A stretch of DNA of 63,103 nt from IMG/VR virus record IMGVR_UViG_3300048833_000065, positions 1 through 63,103 of that record; one strand, 5' to 3'. The DNA is from a virus. Made by a program: the position numbers and the translations under genes. Within the stretch, counting starts at the first letter, position 1, and each line of letters starts with the position of its first letter. The notes under the pieces are model-generated. The model saw only the letters and a list, made by a program, of their open reading frames with translations. It had not been told where the DNA came from and ran no database searches. Below, in pieces: positions 6,889-13,342 of this stretch.

Positions 6889-7169
6889 CCGCGCCTCCTC
6901 GCTGCTCCGCGCTTGCGCGCGATCATCGCTTTGAATTCTTCCATGTTCGGCTCGACCATCGTCGCCAGAAAGTGCGCGTTGGCGCGGAAGACCTCGGCGC
7001 GACGGACGCGCTCGGGAAGCGGCTCTTCGCCAAGCTTCGCGCGCGCCGCCTCGGTGTTTTCGATCCGCTCCGCTTCGTCGTTGCAGAGGAAGATCATCTC
7101 AAGGAGCGTCGGCTTCTCGCCCGGTTTGAGAAGCGGATATGTCGGAGCCTCGCTCACTTGTTCGGCCAC
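6885..7169 (-). CDS. hypothetical protein, 94 aa
   Basis: Starts MAEQVSEAPTYPLLKPGEKP. It is helical and charged, with a basic C-terminus MIARKRGAARRRG. It overlaps the downstream methyltransferase by 4 nt and the upstream gene by 16 nt. No family was recognised. Confidence 0.62.
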   Translation of the reverse strand: MAEQVSEAPTYPLLKPGEKPTLLEMIFLCNDEAERIENTEAARAKLGEEPLPERVRRAEVFRANAHFLATMVEPNMEEFKAMIARKRGAARRRG

Positions 7170-7390
7170 CGCACCTTGACGTCCTCGCCCGCGTACTGGT
7201 CCGCGATGGTCCAGAGTTCCGCAGCCGCCGCGTGAGGGCCGACCATCATCTTGAGCATGAAGCTCGAAGCGGAAAGGAGGCCGCGCGTCATGATCAGAGC
7301 GACGCGGTCGCCGTGCGATTTGCGAAGGCCGCAGATCGCTTCGACGTTCGCCTTGATGACAAGCTCCTGCATGGCCTCGCGCTCGCTCAT
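7154..7390 (-). CDS. hypothetical protein, 78 aa
   Basis: Starts MSEREAMQELVIKANVEA. It looks like a compact helical protein with a Met/Ala-rich middle and ends VKVRWPNK. It overlaps its upstream neighbour by 4 nt and the downstream gene by 16 nt. No family was recognised. Confidence 0.6.
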   Translation of the reverse strand: MSEREAMQELVIKANVEAICGLRKSHGDRVALIMTRGLLSASSFMLKMMVGPHAAAAELWTIADQYAGEDVKVRWPNK

Positions 7391-7617
7391 TTCACCCTCG
7401 TCAGATTGCGGAAGGCGCGGATCACCGCCGTCGCGATGTGGGGTTCGATGGGCTTCCCCGCGATCTTCGACGCAGCTTCGGCAATGGCCTTCGTTGTCTT
7501 GCTCGTCATGCGGAGCGGGATTTGCGTGATGGTCGCTTCCGGATCGGCGCTCGCCTCCGCGCGGGAAACGAACTTCCCCGACTTGGCGCTCCTGCTGATC
7601 TTCCTGAGTGCGGTCAT
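7387..7617 (-). CDS. hypothetical basic protein, 76 aa
   Basis: Starts MTALRKISRSAKSGKFVSRA. The segment SGKFVSRAEASADPEATI resembles a small-protein motif of the form K-T-G-x-F-V-x-x-x-E-A-x-x-x-P-x-x-T, common in proteobacterial and phage small proteins of unknown role. Basic composition suggests nucleic-acid contact. It overlaps both neighbours by 4 nt. Confidence 0.6.
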   Translation of the reverse strand: MTALRKISRSAKSGKFVSRAEASADPEATITQIPLRMTSKTTKAIAEAASKIAGKPIEPHIATAVIRAFRNLTRVK

Positions 7618-8162
7618 GCCCTTGCTCCTTTCTCGAAAAGCGGCGTGCGGAGATGCGCGATCTTCGGGTTCCGCACGGCGGCGACATAATCAAAGCCCGC
7701 AAGCGCATCGGCTGCGTTGTCATCCTTCGGCTCGTATCCAAGCTGGCGGCAGCGCGCGATGACGGCGCGCTTTCCATCTGCGCCAGGCAGATTGCGACGA
7801 CCGATGAAGTGCTGCCGAATGTCATCGACGCGCGCTTCAAGGACCGAGTGAATGCCCATCCTGTTGCAGACCGCTTCTGTGATGGCGGGAAGGCCCATCA
7901 GCCGCCGCGCGGTGTCCACCGTGGTTTTGCCGCGAAGGAGCGATGGCGGAAGCGGTGCTTCGAAGGCCACGACGCGCGGAGAGTGGACCGCGATCATGTC
8001 GTGCAGCCACTTGAGGAAGTTGCCAAAGACCTCGCTGCTTGGCGCGCCTGACGGCGCGAGGCGCTGCGATCCGGAGATCGGCTTGCCGCCGATGGGACCG
8101 ACTGCCCATCCAGTGACGGTTGCGAGGTCAAGAAACAAAAGCGTCTCGACGCGGTCAGTCAT
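7614..8162 (-). CDS. RuvC-like Holliday-junction resolvase
   Basis: A 182-residue protein with the RNase H-fold acidic set expected of RuvC. D12 lies in LFLDLATVTGWA, E69 in RVVAFEAPLP, and D147, D148 and D152 in KDDNAADALAGFDY at the end of the domain. RuvC relatives in phages resolve branched DNA before packaging. Position between the ParB-methyltransferase and small early genes fits a replication/recombination role. Start and stop overlap neighbours by 4 nt. Confidence 0.88.
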   Translation of the reverse strand: MTDRVETLLFLDLATVTGWAVGPIGGKPISGSQRLAPSGAPSSEVFGNFLKWLHDMIAVHSPRVVAFEAPLPPSLLRGKTTVDTARRLMGLPAITEAVCNRMGIHSVLEARVDDIRQHFIGRRNLPGADGKRAVIARCRQLGYEPKDDNAADALAGFDYVAAVRNPKIAHLRTPLFEKGARA

Positions 8163-9286
8163 TTCCGGTTCCTTGCCTTCGGCTGCTCACTTGCCTCGAC
8201 ATGAAGCGGCGTGAACCCCTTGCGCGGCTCTCCCCTTGCAAACGCCTCACCAAACGGTGCGACGGATGCGCGACGGACAATCTCATAGAAGGCGTCGGGC
8301 TTCGCGCTATGCTCTCCGACTGCGGCCTCGAAATGAGACGGGATGGAGCGGTCGGTGATCGCAAGGTCGCCCTTGACCGCAAGGATGCAATGCTCCGTCG
8401 TATTGCGGAGCCACGCCCCGGCACCGAGAGAAGGCTTCACCCATGTCAGGATGCCCTTGTGCTTGAAGCCCCAATGAGCGACAAGCTCGCAAGCGAGCGG
8501 CATGTGCCAGTTCGTCGTCCAGAGCCACAGGTGACAATTCTCGTCGGCCCAATCCGGAACCGTGATCGCGCGAAGTTCCGGCGCGCGCATGGTCGCATAC
8601 TTTGGCGATCCATGATGCGCCGTTCCGCCTTCGTAGTGCCACGGCGGATCAACGATCAGCGCACGGAACTTCCCCTTCACGACGCGGACGCTCTCGACGC
8701 GCTTGCGGTCCTTCCGCTTCACAAGCTCGCCATAGGCTCCATCGACGGAGCGCGAGCGGTCCATCCGCTCGACCAGATCGCCGTAGACCTCCGGTTCCTC
8801 GCGCGCGGCCTCGACCACCTTGCGCGCCTTGTCATAGGTCATCTTCGACATGCCGACGCGAGCGGCGAGAACATCGCGGGTCTTGCCCGTAGAACCCTGT
8901 GCTAAATTGGCACCGGGTTCCTCGACCTTGACGCCCGCCTTCATCCGCTTCTTCGCCTCGGCCTCGACCTTCTCGCGGATCGCCTCGGCAATGGCGACCG
9001 CCTCGCTCGGCGTGAACTGCTTGCGGACCATGTTCTCGTCATGCTCCGCAGAGAGCATGTGATCGACGTCGATCAGGCGCGCAGGGATCGCCTTACGATC
9101 CATCAGCTTGAACGCTTCAAGGCGGCGCTGGCCGTAGACGAGGCGATATCCTCCCTTCACCTGAGAGACGCCGATGGGCTGCAAGAGGCCCACCGACTTG
9201 ATGCTCTCGACCAACGCGTCTAGGTCGCCAAGGTCTTTCCGGAACCGCTTGCCGACCGTGATGTCGCGGATGACGACCTCCATCAC
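8159..9286 (-). CDS. ParB-like / MT-A70 adenine methyltransferase fusion
   Basis: A 375-residue two-domain protein. Residues about 1-100 are ParB/Spo0J-like, with YGQRRLEAFKLM and ENMVRKQFTPSE; this fold can act as a CTPase or nuclease. A helical linker follows, then an MT-A70 methyltransferase domain with catalytic DPPW (213-216) and the downstream WLWTTNWHMP and GILTWVKPSLG motifs, which methylates N6 of adenine. ParB-MTase fusions are common in phages and plasmids, where they probably target methylation to DNA. A second, different ParB-MTase is in the late operon (55962-57341). Confidence 0.92.
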   Translation of the reverse strand: MMEVVIRDITVGKRFRKDLGDLDALVESIKSVGLLQPIGVSQVKGGYRLVYGQRRLEAFKLMDRKAIPARLIDVDHMLSAEHDENMVRKQFTPSEAVAIAEAIREKVEAEAKKRMKAGVKVEEPGANLAQGSTGKTRDVLAARVGMSKMTYDKARKVVEAAREEPEVYGDLVERMDRSRSVDGAYGELVKRKDRKRVESVRVVKGKFRALIVDPPWHYEGGTAHHGSPKYATMRAPELRAITVPDWADENCHLWLWTTNWHMPLACELVAHWGFKHKGILTWVKPSLGAGAWLRNTTEHCILAVKGDLAITDRSIPSHFEAAVGEHSAKPDAFYEIVRRASVAPFGEAFARGEPRKGFTPLHVEASEQPKARNRK

Positions 9287-11124
9287 GCGACCTCCACGCT
9301 TCCGATCATCGCCGCACGGAATGACTTACGCGCTTCCGCGACCTCACTTTCGAAGTGACGCGAGAGGCGCGCAGTCGCAAGAACCGCCGTCAAGACAATC
9401 GCGCCAAAGCCCATCTTGATCGTCAGTTCATCGCTGACGCCAAGGCTCCGCATCGACAGCGCCGCCGCAATGTGGGTTCCGACCGTCGCATAGACGACGT
9501 TCTTTGCGTGGCGCTTCGCGATATCGTGAGCGACCGAGACAGGGACATTCGGCGGTGCCTTCTCAGCAATCGCGTCAACCACACTCAGGAAAAGCGTGTG
9601 TTCCTCGTTGAAGAAGGCGACGTTGTTGTGCTGCTCGAAATAAGCCGCCATGCCGCCGACACCCAAGTCTTCGAAGACGCTCGCGCTCACCCACTCATCT
9701 CGCGGAGCATCGATAGGAACGCGCCGCTTCGACGCTGGCTTATCGCCTTCATCCTGCAAGGAGCCGCGATTGCGCGTGGACGACTGGTCGTCGTTTGCAT
9801 CGGTGCGGACGTTCTGTGTATGACCGCCGTCGTCACCAAGATCAGAGCCGCTGCGGTCGCGAGCCAGCCCTTCAATCTCGTTCCGGAACTCACGCATGAG
9901 CTTGCGGAGATAGTCCCGAATGCTGGCGCTGTACTTATCATGCTGCGGCTCAAGGGCCTTTTCAATATCAGCAACCCACTGCGGTATATTGGTCCGGACA
10001 ACATCGCAGAAATCCTCCACATCAATCAGCGTGCCGTCGCGATAGTGCAGCGCGATCCGATTGATGTCGTTGAAGGCGACGTTGTCATCAAGCTCGACCA
10101 CAATCGAAACCTGAGTGAAGGAACGAACAAGGCCCCACTTCACGGCAAGGGGCGGCCACGCTTTCGAACCAAGCGTGACCCGTCCGACGTTCCTCGAAAG
10201 ACCCGCGTGGAGGCTGTGGATTTCATTGCGCCAGACGATGCCGCCAAAGGGCGTCTGACCGCCAGTCTGGCAGGGATCAAAGCGGCGGCTATAGCCGCCC
10301 GCGTCATACTTCGTTTTGATGAAGTGGATCGTGCCGTGTTCGAAGTCGATTGCGGAATAGTTGTCGGCGTGCTGCAAAAGGCTCCGCATACCAACGAGAG
10401 ACGTCCAGCTTCCCCATCCCTTGCTGCCCTTCGAACGCGTGATGCTGTGAGCAATCTTAAGGTCGACACCGTCATCAAGATCAAAAAAGCGAAACCCGAT
10501 GGCCTGCACAAGCCAGAGAGACGAAGGAAGGGCTGCGTCGAGGAATGGCCTTTGCGTCGTGTCCTGACCGACCTCATTTCCAAGCAGCGTGACTTCGGTC
10601 CAATCTGTTTCGAGATTGATGAAATCATAAAGACCGCCAGACGCATATTCACTCGTCACGTCGCGCACGAAGCTCGTTCCAGGCACCGGATTATCAACCA
10701 AGATACGACCGACCGTCTCCGCGTCGAGATCGGCGGCGAGCGTGACCTCAAGGACACGCCCTTCGACGCAAGAGCGATAGCGCATCCCTATTGCGTTGGA
10801 GAGGATCGAAGCAATCTTTGCGCCGCGCCCGAAGTTACTGTCGACCGCGTTCCGCTTGTCGATTGCCGCGTTGATATCCGAGAATTGCAAGAGCGAGCGT
10901 AGCGTCATGCCGCCACGGTTCCAGATCGACAGTTTCTGAACGCCGCCGATGGTCGTGCCATAAATGCGAATGAGGCGCTGGCCCTTCTGCTTGTCGCGGC
11001 AACCTTCGATGCCGTTCCGGACAAGCTCGCGGATCATCATTTCGCGCGCGCCCATCTTGCACTGACGCCACGCTTCTCCGGTGGGGTTATTGATCGTGAT
11101 CGGATCAAGGTAAATGCTGGTCAA
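9283..11124 (-). CDS. GHKL-type ATPase (Hsp90/MutL/MORC-like)
   Basis: A 613-residue protein. The N-terminal domain carries the Bergerat-fold motifs: N box RELVRNGIEG (E33, N37), G1-like IWNRGGM (67-73) in place of the usual D-x-G-x-G, and G2-like NFGRGAKIAS (97-106). The missing first Asp of G1 makes ATP hydrolysis uncertain. A long middle region and a charged, Asp/Ser/Arg-rich linker (about 430-480) lead to a helical C-terminal domain. The start is a TTG at 11124 preceded by CCACGGAG. It is coupled by 4 nt to the ParB/MT-A70 gene. MORC-like GHKL ATPases are known from restriction-modification loci. Function here is unknown. Confidence 0.75.
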   Translation of the reverse strand: MTSIYLDPITINNPTGEAWRQCKMGAREMMIRELVRNGIEGCRDKQKGQRLIRIYGTTIGGVQKLSIWNRGGMTLRSLLQFSDINAAIDKRNAVDSNFGRGAKIASILSNAIGMRYRSCVEGRVLEVTLAADLDAETVGRILVDNPVPGTSFVRDVTSEYASGGLYDFINLETDWTEVTLLGNEVGQDTTQRPFLDAALPSSLWLVQAIGFRFFDLDDGVDLKIAHSITRSKGSKGWGSWTSLVGMRSLLQHADNYSAIDFEHGTIHFIKTKYDAGGYSRRFDPCQTGGQTPFGGIVWRNEIHSLHAGLSRNVGRVTLGSKAWPPLAVKWGLVRSFTQVSIVVELDDNVAFNDINRIALHYRDGTLIDVEDFCDVVRTNIPQWVADIEKALEPQHDKYSASIRDYLRKLMREFRNEIEGLARDRSGSDLGDDGGHTQNVRTDANDDQSSTRNRGSLQDEGDKPASKRRVPIDAPRDEWVSASVFEDLGVGGMAAYFEQHNNVAFFNEEHTLFLSVVDAIAEKAPPNVPVSVAHDIAKRHAKNVVYATVGTHIAAALSMRSLGVSDELTIKMGFGAIVLTAVLATARLSRHFESEVAEARKSFRAAMIGSVEVA

Positions 11125-11129
11125 CCTAC

Positions 11130-11139
11130 TGCTCCGTGG
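11130..11139 (-). promoter_or_regulatory. extended RBS motif CCACGGAG, copy 2
   Basis: CCACGGAGCA ends 5 nt before the TTG start at 11124. It helps fix this unusual start codon. Confidence 0.65.
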
Positions 11140-11167
11140 TAAAGCGCGGAACCGCCGCGCGCGGTCT

Positions 11168-11428
11168 TCACGCTCCCGGTTCGGAGAGCGTCAAATGAAG
11201 AGGCTGGATCATCGCCAGCCCGCCAATCGTGAGGATCACCTTGCTGCGCCCGACGATGACGCGGTTGCCGTTCTGGACGCGCGTTTCGAGACGCGTGAGA
11301 AGAAGGGCCTGATCCCGAATGAGAAGGTCGAAGATTTGCTCGACCGTCTCGCACTCGGTTTCGGCGGGCCACCACACATGCGCGGTGCCGTCCCGCGTCT
11401 TGACCGTCGTGGTGGCCGAGATCAGCAT
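11168..11428 (-). CDS. hypothetical protein, 86 aa
   Basis: Starts MLISATTTVKTRDGTAHVWW. The sequence looks like alternating strands and one helix (CETVEQIFDLLIRDQALLL), with a C-terminal RSKVILTIGGLAMI. It is coupled to its upstream gene at 11428. No family was recognised. Confidence 0.62.
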   Translation of the reverse strand: MLISATTTVKTRDGTAHVWWPAETECETVEQIFDLLIRDQALLLTRLETRVQNGNRVIVGRSKVILTIGGLAMIQPLHLTLSEPGA

Positions 11429-11814
11429 CAGTTCACCAGCGCGTTGATCGTGGGATCGGTCGGCGACGGCTGGCGCGGCGCGCCCTTGATGGTTTCGAGA
11501 ATGATCTCCAACGTCCGCACCGTGTCATCGAAGAGGTCGGTCTGATCGAAGAGGCCCGCCTTGTGGGCGTAGTCGAGAAGGCAGCGCATCACCGTCTGCT
11601 GCCGCGCGGTTTCGAGGTTCTTGAGGCGCATGGTCATCGAAAGCGCGGTGCGATCCAGACCGTAGTTTTCGATCTGGTTCTTCACATAGGCACCGTGCTG
11701 GCCGACATACTCGCTCGCGGTCTGCTTGAGGCGCACGGCCTCCTTGATGACGCGATTGAGGTCTTGCTTCGCGACTGTCTTCTTCTGCGCTTCTTCCTTC
11801 ACGGTCTTTGCCAT
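11428..11814 (-). CDS. helical hypothetical protein, 128 aa
   Basis: Starts MAKTVKEEAQKKTVAKQDLN. It is predicted almost wholly helical, with YGLDRTALSMTMRLKNLETARQ in the middle. The N-terminal basic helix and heptad-like spacing vaguely recall GapR/DUF2312-type DNA-binding coiled coils of alphaproteobacteria, but I cannot confirm homology. It is the second gene of the leftward operon. Confidence 0.62.
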   Translation of the reverse strand: MAKTVKEEAQKKTVAKQDLNRVIKEAVRLKQTASEYVGQHGAYVKNQIENYGLDRTALSMTMRLKNLETARQQTVMRCLLDYAHKAGLFDQTDLFDDTVRTLEIILETIKGAPRQPSPTDPTINALVN

Positions 11815-11818
11815 CCGA

Positions 11819-12118
11819 TTAGCTCCAGGCTGTTGAACGAGAGTTGAGGGTCTGCTCGCGAGCCTTCGCGATCTGGCGCGTGTTCGGGCGCGGGACGCTT
11901 TCCGGCCACGGAAGATCATCGGGCCAGTTCTCGGCAAAGCGGCTGACGCTCCGGTCGTAGAAGCGGACGGAGAAGGTTCCGCCGTCGTGGATGCGGGCGA
12001 AGAGCTTGCTGTCACCGAGAAAGCGGCGGGCGACCGTGGAGACGCCCAAGCCCGCGTGGCGGGCGAAGAGCGTGGTCACCTTGATGAGGTTGTCGCGGAG
12101 GAGAGGCTCGTAAAGCAT
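11819..12118 (-). CDS. small HTH-like protein, probable Cro-type early regulator
   Basis: A 99-residue first gene of the leftward operon, divergent from the repressor. Residues about 12-65 (TLFARHAGLGVSTVARRFLG, then ARIHDGGTFSVRFYDRSVSRF) look like an HTH followed by a short wing. The rest (WPDDLPWPESVPRP) recalls phage regulators with a conserved Trp-Pro tail. The promoter at 12127-12155 places transcription start about 2-3 nt before the ATG, so translation is probably leaderless. Cro function is inferred from position. Confidence 0.62.
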   Translation of the reverse strand: MLYEPLLRDNLIKVTTLFARHAGLGVSTVARRFLGDSKLFARIHDGGTFSVRFYDRSVSRFAENWPDDLPWPESVPRPNTRQIAKAREQTLNSRSTAWS

Positions 12119-12126
12119 GGGCCGAG

Positions 12127-12155
12127 ATATAATCGGATGCTTCCGATTTTGGCAA
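12127..12155 (-). promoter_or_regulatory. leftward early promoter with embedded operator
   Basis: Read on minus: -35 TTGCCA (12150-12155), a 17-bp spacer and -10 TTATAT (12127-12132). The palindromic operator fills the spacer, so bound repressor would block RNA polymerase. The predicted start is near 12120, almost at the ATG (12118). Confidence 0.65.
12131..12148. promoter_or_regulatory. operator palindrome O1
   Basis: AATCGGA-N4-TCCGATT is a perfect dyad within the leftward promoter. It contains the TCGGA-N4-TCCGA core shared with sites at 21318 and 58692. Confidence 0.68.
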
Positions 12156-12170
12156 GGCCACTTCCGACCG

Positions 12171-12184
12171 ATCTTAAACCACTA
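12171..12184 (+). repeat. 14-bp direct repeat flanking the repressor, copy 1
   Basis: ATCTTAAACCACTA occurs here and again at 12931-12944, on either side of the repressor gene. The second copy abuts a consensus -35 box, so a regulator-binding role is possible. Confidence 0.55.
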
Positions 12185-12215
12185 AAGGTCTTGGAACCTT
12201 CCGACGCCGTCGCCA

Positions 12216-12237
12216 CTTGTCGGATCGTCCCGACAAG
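12216..12237. promoter_or_regulatory. operator palindrome O2
   Basis: CTTGTCGG-N6-CCGACAAG is a perfect 8-bp dyad upstream of the repressor gene. Within it, TCGGA-N4-CCCGA keeps the operator spacing with one mismatch. It could mediate autoregulation. Confidence 0.6.
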
Positions 12238-12250
12238 AATTGTGCTAACA

Positions 12251-12267
12251 GTCGGTTGGGAACCGAC
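12251..12267. promoter_or_regulatory. operator-like palindrome O3
   Basis: GTCGGTT-N3-AACCGAC is a perfect 7-bp dyad ending 5 nt before the repressor ATG. Its half-site resembles the other operators but the spacing is one base longer, so it may bind a different dimer or affect translation. Confidence 0.5.
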
Positions 12268-12272
12268 AGCTA

Positions 12273-12911
12273 ATGGGAAACATCAATATGGCTCTGTCCG
12301 TAGGAGAGCGCGTACAGGCGCGCATGAGCGATCTACACACGAACTCGACAGAGGTGGCCCGCAGGGCTGGCCTCGAAAGGACTTTCGTCCATGACCTCAT
12401 TTCTGGACGCAAGAAGACCGTCACCGCCGAAGCCCTGATCGCGCTCGCCAAGGCGCTCCAGTGCCTGCCGGAAGAACTCGTCGGAAAGATGGGCGAAATC
12501 CAGCGCAACGCGGTGGAAGGGATAGAGATCGTCGGGATCATCGAACCGGAGGTCTGGCGCGGATCAGCGCCGCGCAATCTCGGAACGATCACGACTTCTA
12601 ACGACGGAAACCCACACGTAAAGGCGTTCGTGGTGCGCGGCGATGAGGCCGCGCCCATAGGGATCAGGGACGGAAGCGCTCTCGTCGTAGACATGTCCGG
12701 TGCGGTTCGCCCAGGAGACATCGCAGTTGTCGAAAGGACGAGAGACAATCTCAGGGAGCTATCACTGTGGCGGGTCGCGAACGGTGATGGGCCGACGATC
12801 CTGTCGTCACTCGACGGCAACCCTGAGAAGATCATCGAAGCGGGCGACGCGGTAAAGGTGATCGGGCGCGTGCAGAGGGCGGTCCTGACGTTCATGTCCT
12901 CGCTGCTCTAG
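12273..12911 (+). CDS. phage repressor: XRE HTH plus degenerate S24-like domain
   Basis: A 212-residue CI-like repressor. An XRE HTH occupies about 8-60 (EVARRAGLERTFVHDLISGR), and a LexA/S24-fold domain about 85-205. The family's catalytic GDSMxP motif is here GDEAAP (123-128), so the serine nucleophile is absent, and no obvious catalytic Lys follows. Self-cleavage on DNA damage is therefore doubtful. It is divergent from the Cro-like gene and surrounded by palindromic operators, as expected for the lysogeny master switch. An in-frame ATG at 12288 is an alternative start; no strong ribosome-binding site precedes either. Confidence 0.85.
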   Translation: MGNINMALSVGERVQARMSDLHTNSTEVARRAGLERTFVHDLISGRKKTVTAEALIALAKALQCLPEELVGKMGEIQRNAVEGIEIVGIIEPEVWRGSAPRNLGTITTSNDGNPHVKAFVVRGDEAAPIGIRDGSALVVDMSGAVRPGDIAVVERTRDNLRELSLWRVANGDGPTILSSLDGNPEKIIEAGDAVKVIGRVQRAVLTFMSSLL

Positions 12912-12930
12912 TCTGGGGAAAACCACCCCA

Positions 12931-12944
12931 ATCTTAAACCACTA
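12931..12944 (+). repeat. 14-bp direct repeat flanking the repressor, copy 2
   Basis: ATCTTAAACCACTA, identical to 12171-12184. It ends 4 bp before the -35 box at 12949. Confidence 0.55.
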
Positions 12945-12948
12945 GCTA

Positions 12949-12979
12949 TTGACAGCCGCTCGCGACGCACCCGTATAAT
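12949..12979 (+). promoter_or_regulatory. consensus sigma-70-type promoter
   Basis: TTGACA at 12949-12954 and TATAAT at 12974-12979 are both perfect consensus hexamers, separated by 19 bp, slightly longer than ideal. Transcription would start near 12986 and read the structured leader toward the DUF932 gene. Confidence 0.65.
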
Positions 12980-13129
12980 CGCGCGATAGCGCGCGCGCGG
13001 CGACAACCTCTGAAGGTTACAACACACCACAAGCCGCAGCGGTGCAGGCGCGGCCTACAGGCCCGCGCCCTGACGAGACAACAACCTATCCCCGAGTTGA
13101 GATGCTTATAGATTGAGGAATACACGCGC

Positions 13130-13147
13130 GCGCGCGAGAACGCGCGC
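13130..13147 (+). terminator. GC hairpin followed by TTT, possible attenuator
   Basis: GCGCGCG (13130-13136) pairs with CGCGCGC (13141-13147) around a 4-nt loop, followed by only three Ts. It could end a short leader RNA from the 12949 promoter. Termination strength is uncertain. Confidence 0.4.
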
Positions 13148-13235
13148 TTTCCGTCTCACGGTCGGATGATGGCTCATATCTGATCCTGCGTCTTTCCGGC
13201 GCACTGTTTCCCGCGTCTCCTTCCAACTAAAAATC

Positions 13236-13249
13236 TCGGTCTTATCCGA
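13236..13249. promoter_or_regulatory. operator-like site, TCGGT-N4-TCCGA
   Basis: Matches the TCGGA-N4-TCCGA core with one mismatch, upstream of the DUF932 gene. Confidence 0.45.
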
Positions 13250-13266
13250 TCAAGGCTCTTGCGGAA

Positions 13267-13280
13267 CCGGAAATATCCGA
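13267..13280. promoter_or_regulatory. operator-like site, CCGGA-N4-TCCGA
   Basis: One mismatch to the operator core. It lies directly after a TTGCGG (13259-13264) that could serve as a -35 box and before TTACCT as a weak -10. That repeats the architecture of the two other early promoters. Confidence 0.45.
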
Positions 13281-13326
13281 TTACCTTCCGCGCATCGCCC
13301 AGGCATGAGCCAGGCGGGAAAACCAG

Positions 13327-13336
13327 CCACGGAGAC
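13327..13336 (+). promoter_or_regulatory. extended RBS motif CCACGGAG, copy 3
   Basis: CCACGGAGAC ends 6 nt before the ATG at 13343 of the DUF932 gene and supports that start. Confidence 0.7.
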
Positions 13337-13342
13337 TACCGA

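Larger units (their letters stand above)
12912..13342 (+). other. non-coding leader/control region
   Basis: No gene-like ORF is seen in these 431 bases. They hold a 14-bp repeat (12931), a consensus promoter (12949-12979), a small AACCT/AGGTT hairpin near 13005-13018, a GGCGCGG/CCGCGCC hairpin at 13047-13069, an alternating CG hairpin at 13130-13147 and two operator-like sites (13236, 13267). The DUF932 gene starts at the right edge. The layout suggests an attenuated leader or a small RNA of about 165 nt followed by a second, repressible promoter. Confidence 0.55.

Noticed and set aside
9355-10902. A 515-codon plus frame opposite the GHKL ATPase gene
   Set aside because: The ATPase frame on minus has the Bergerat motifs and 4-nt coupling; the plus frame has neither start signal nor family features.
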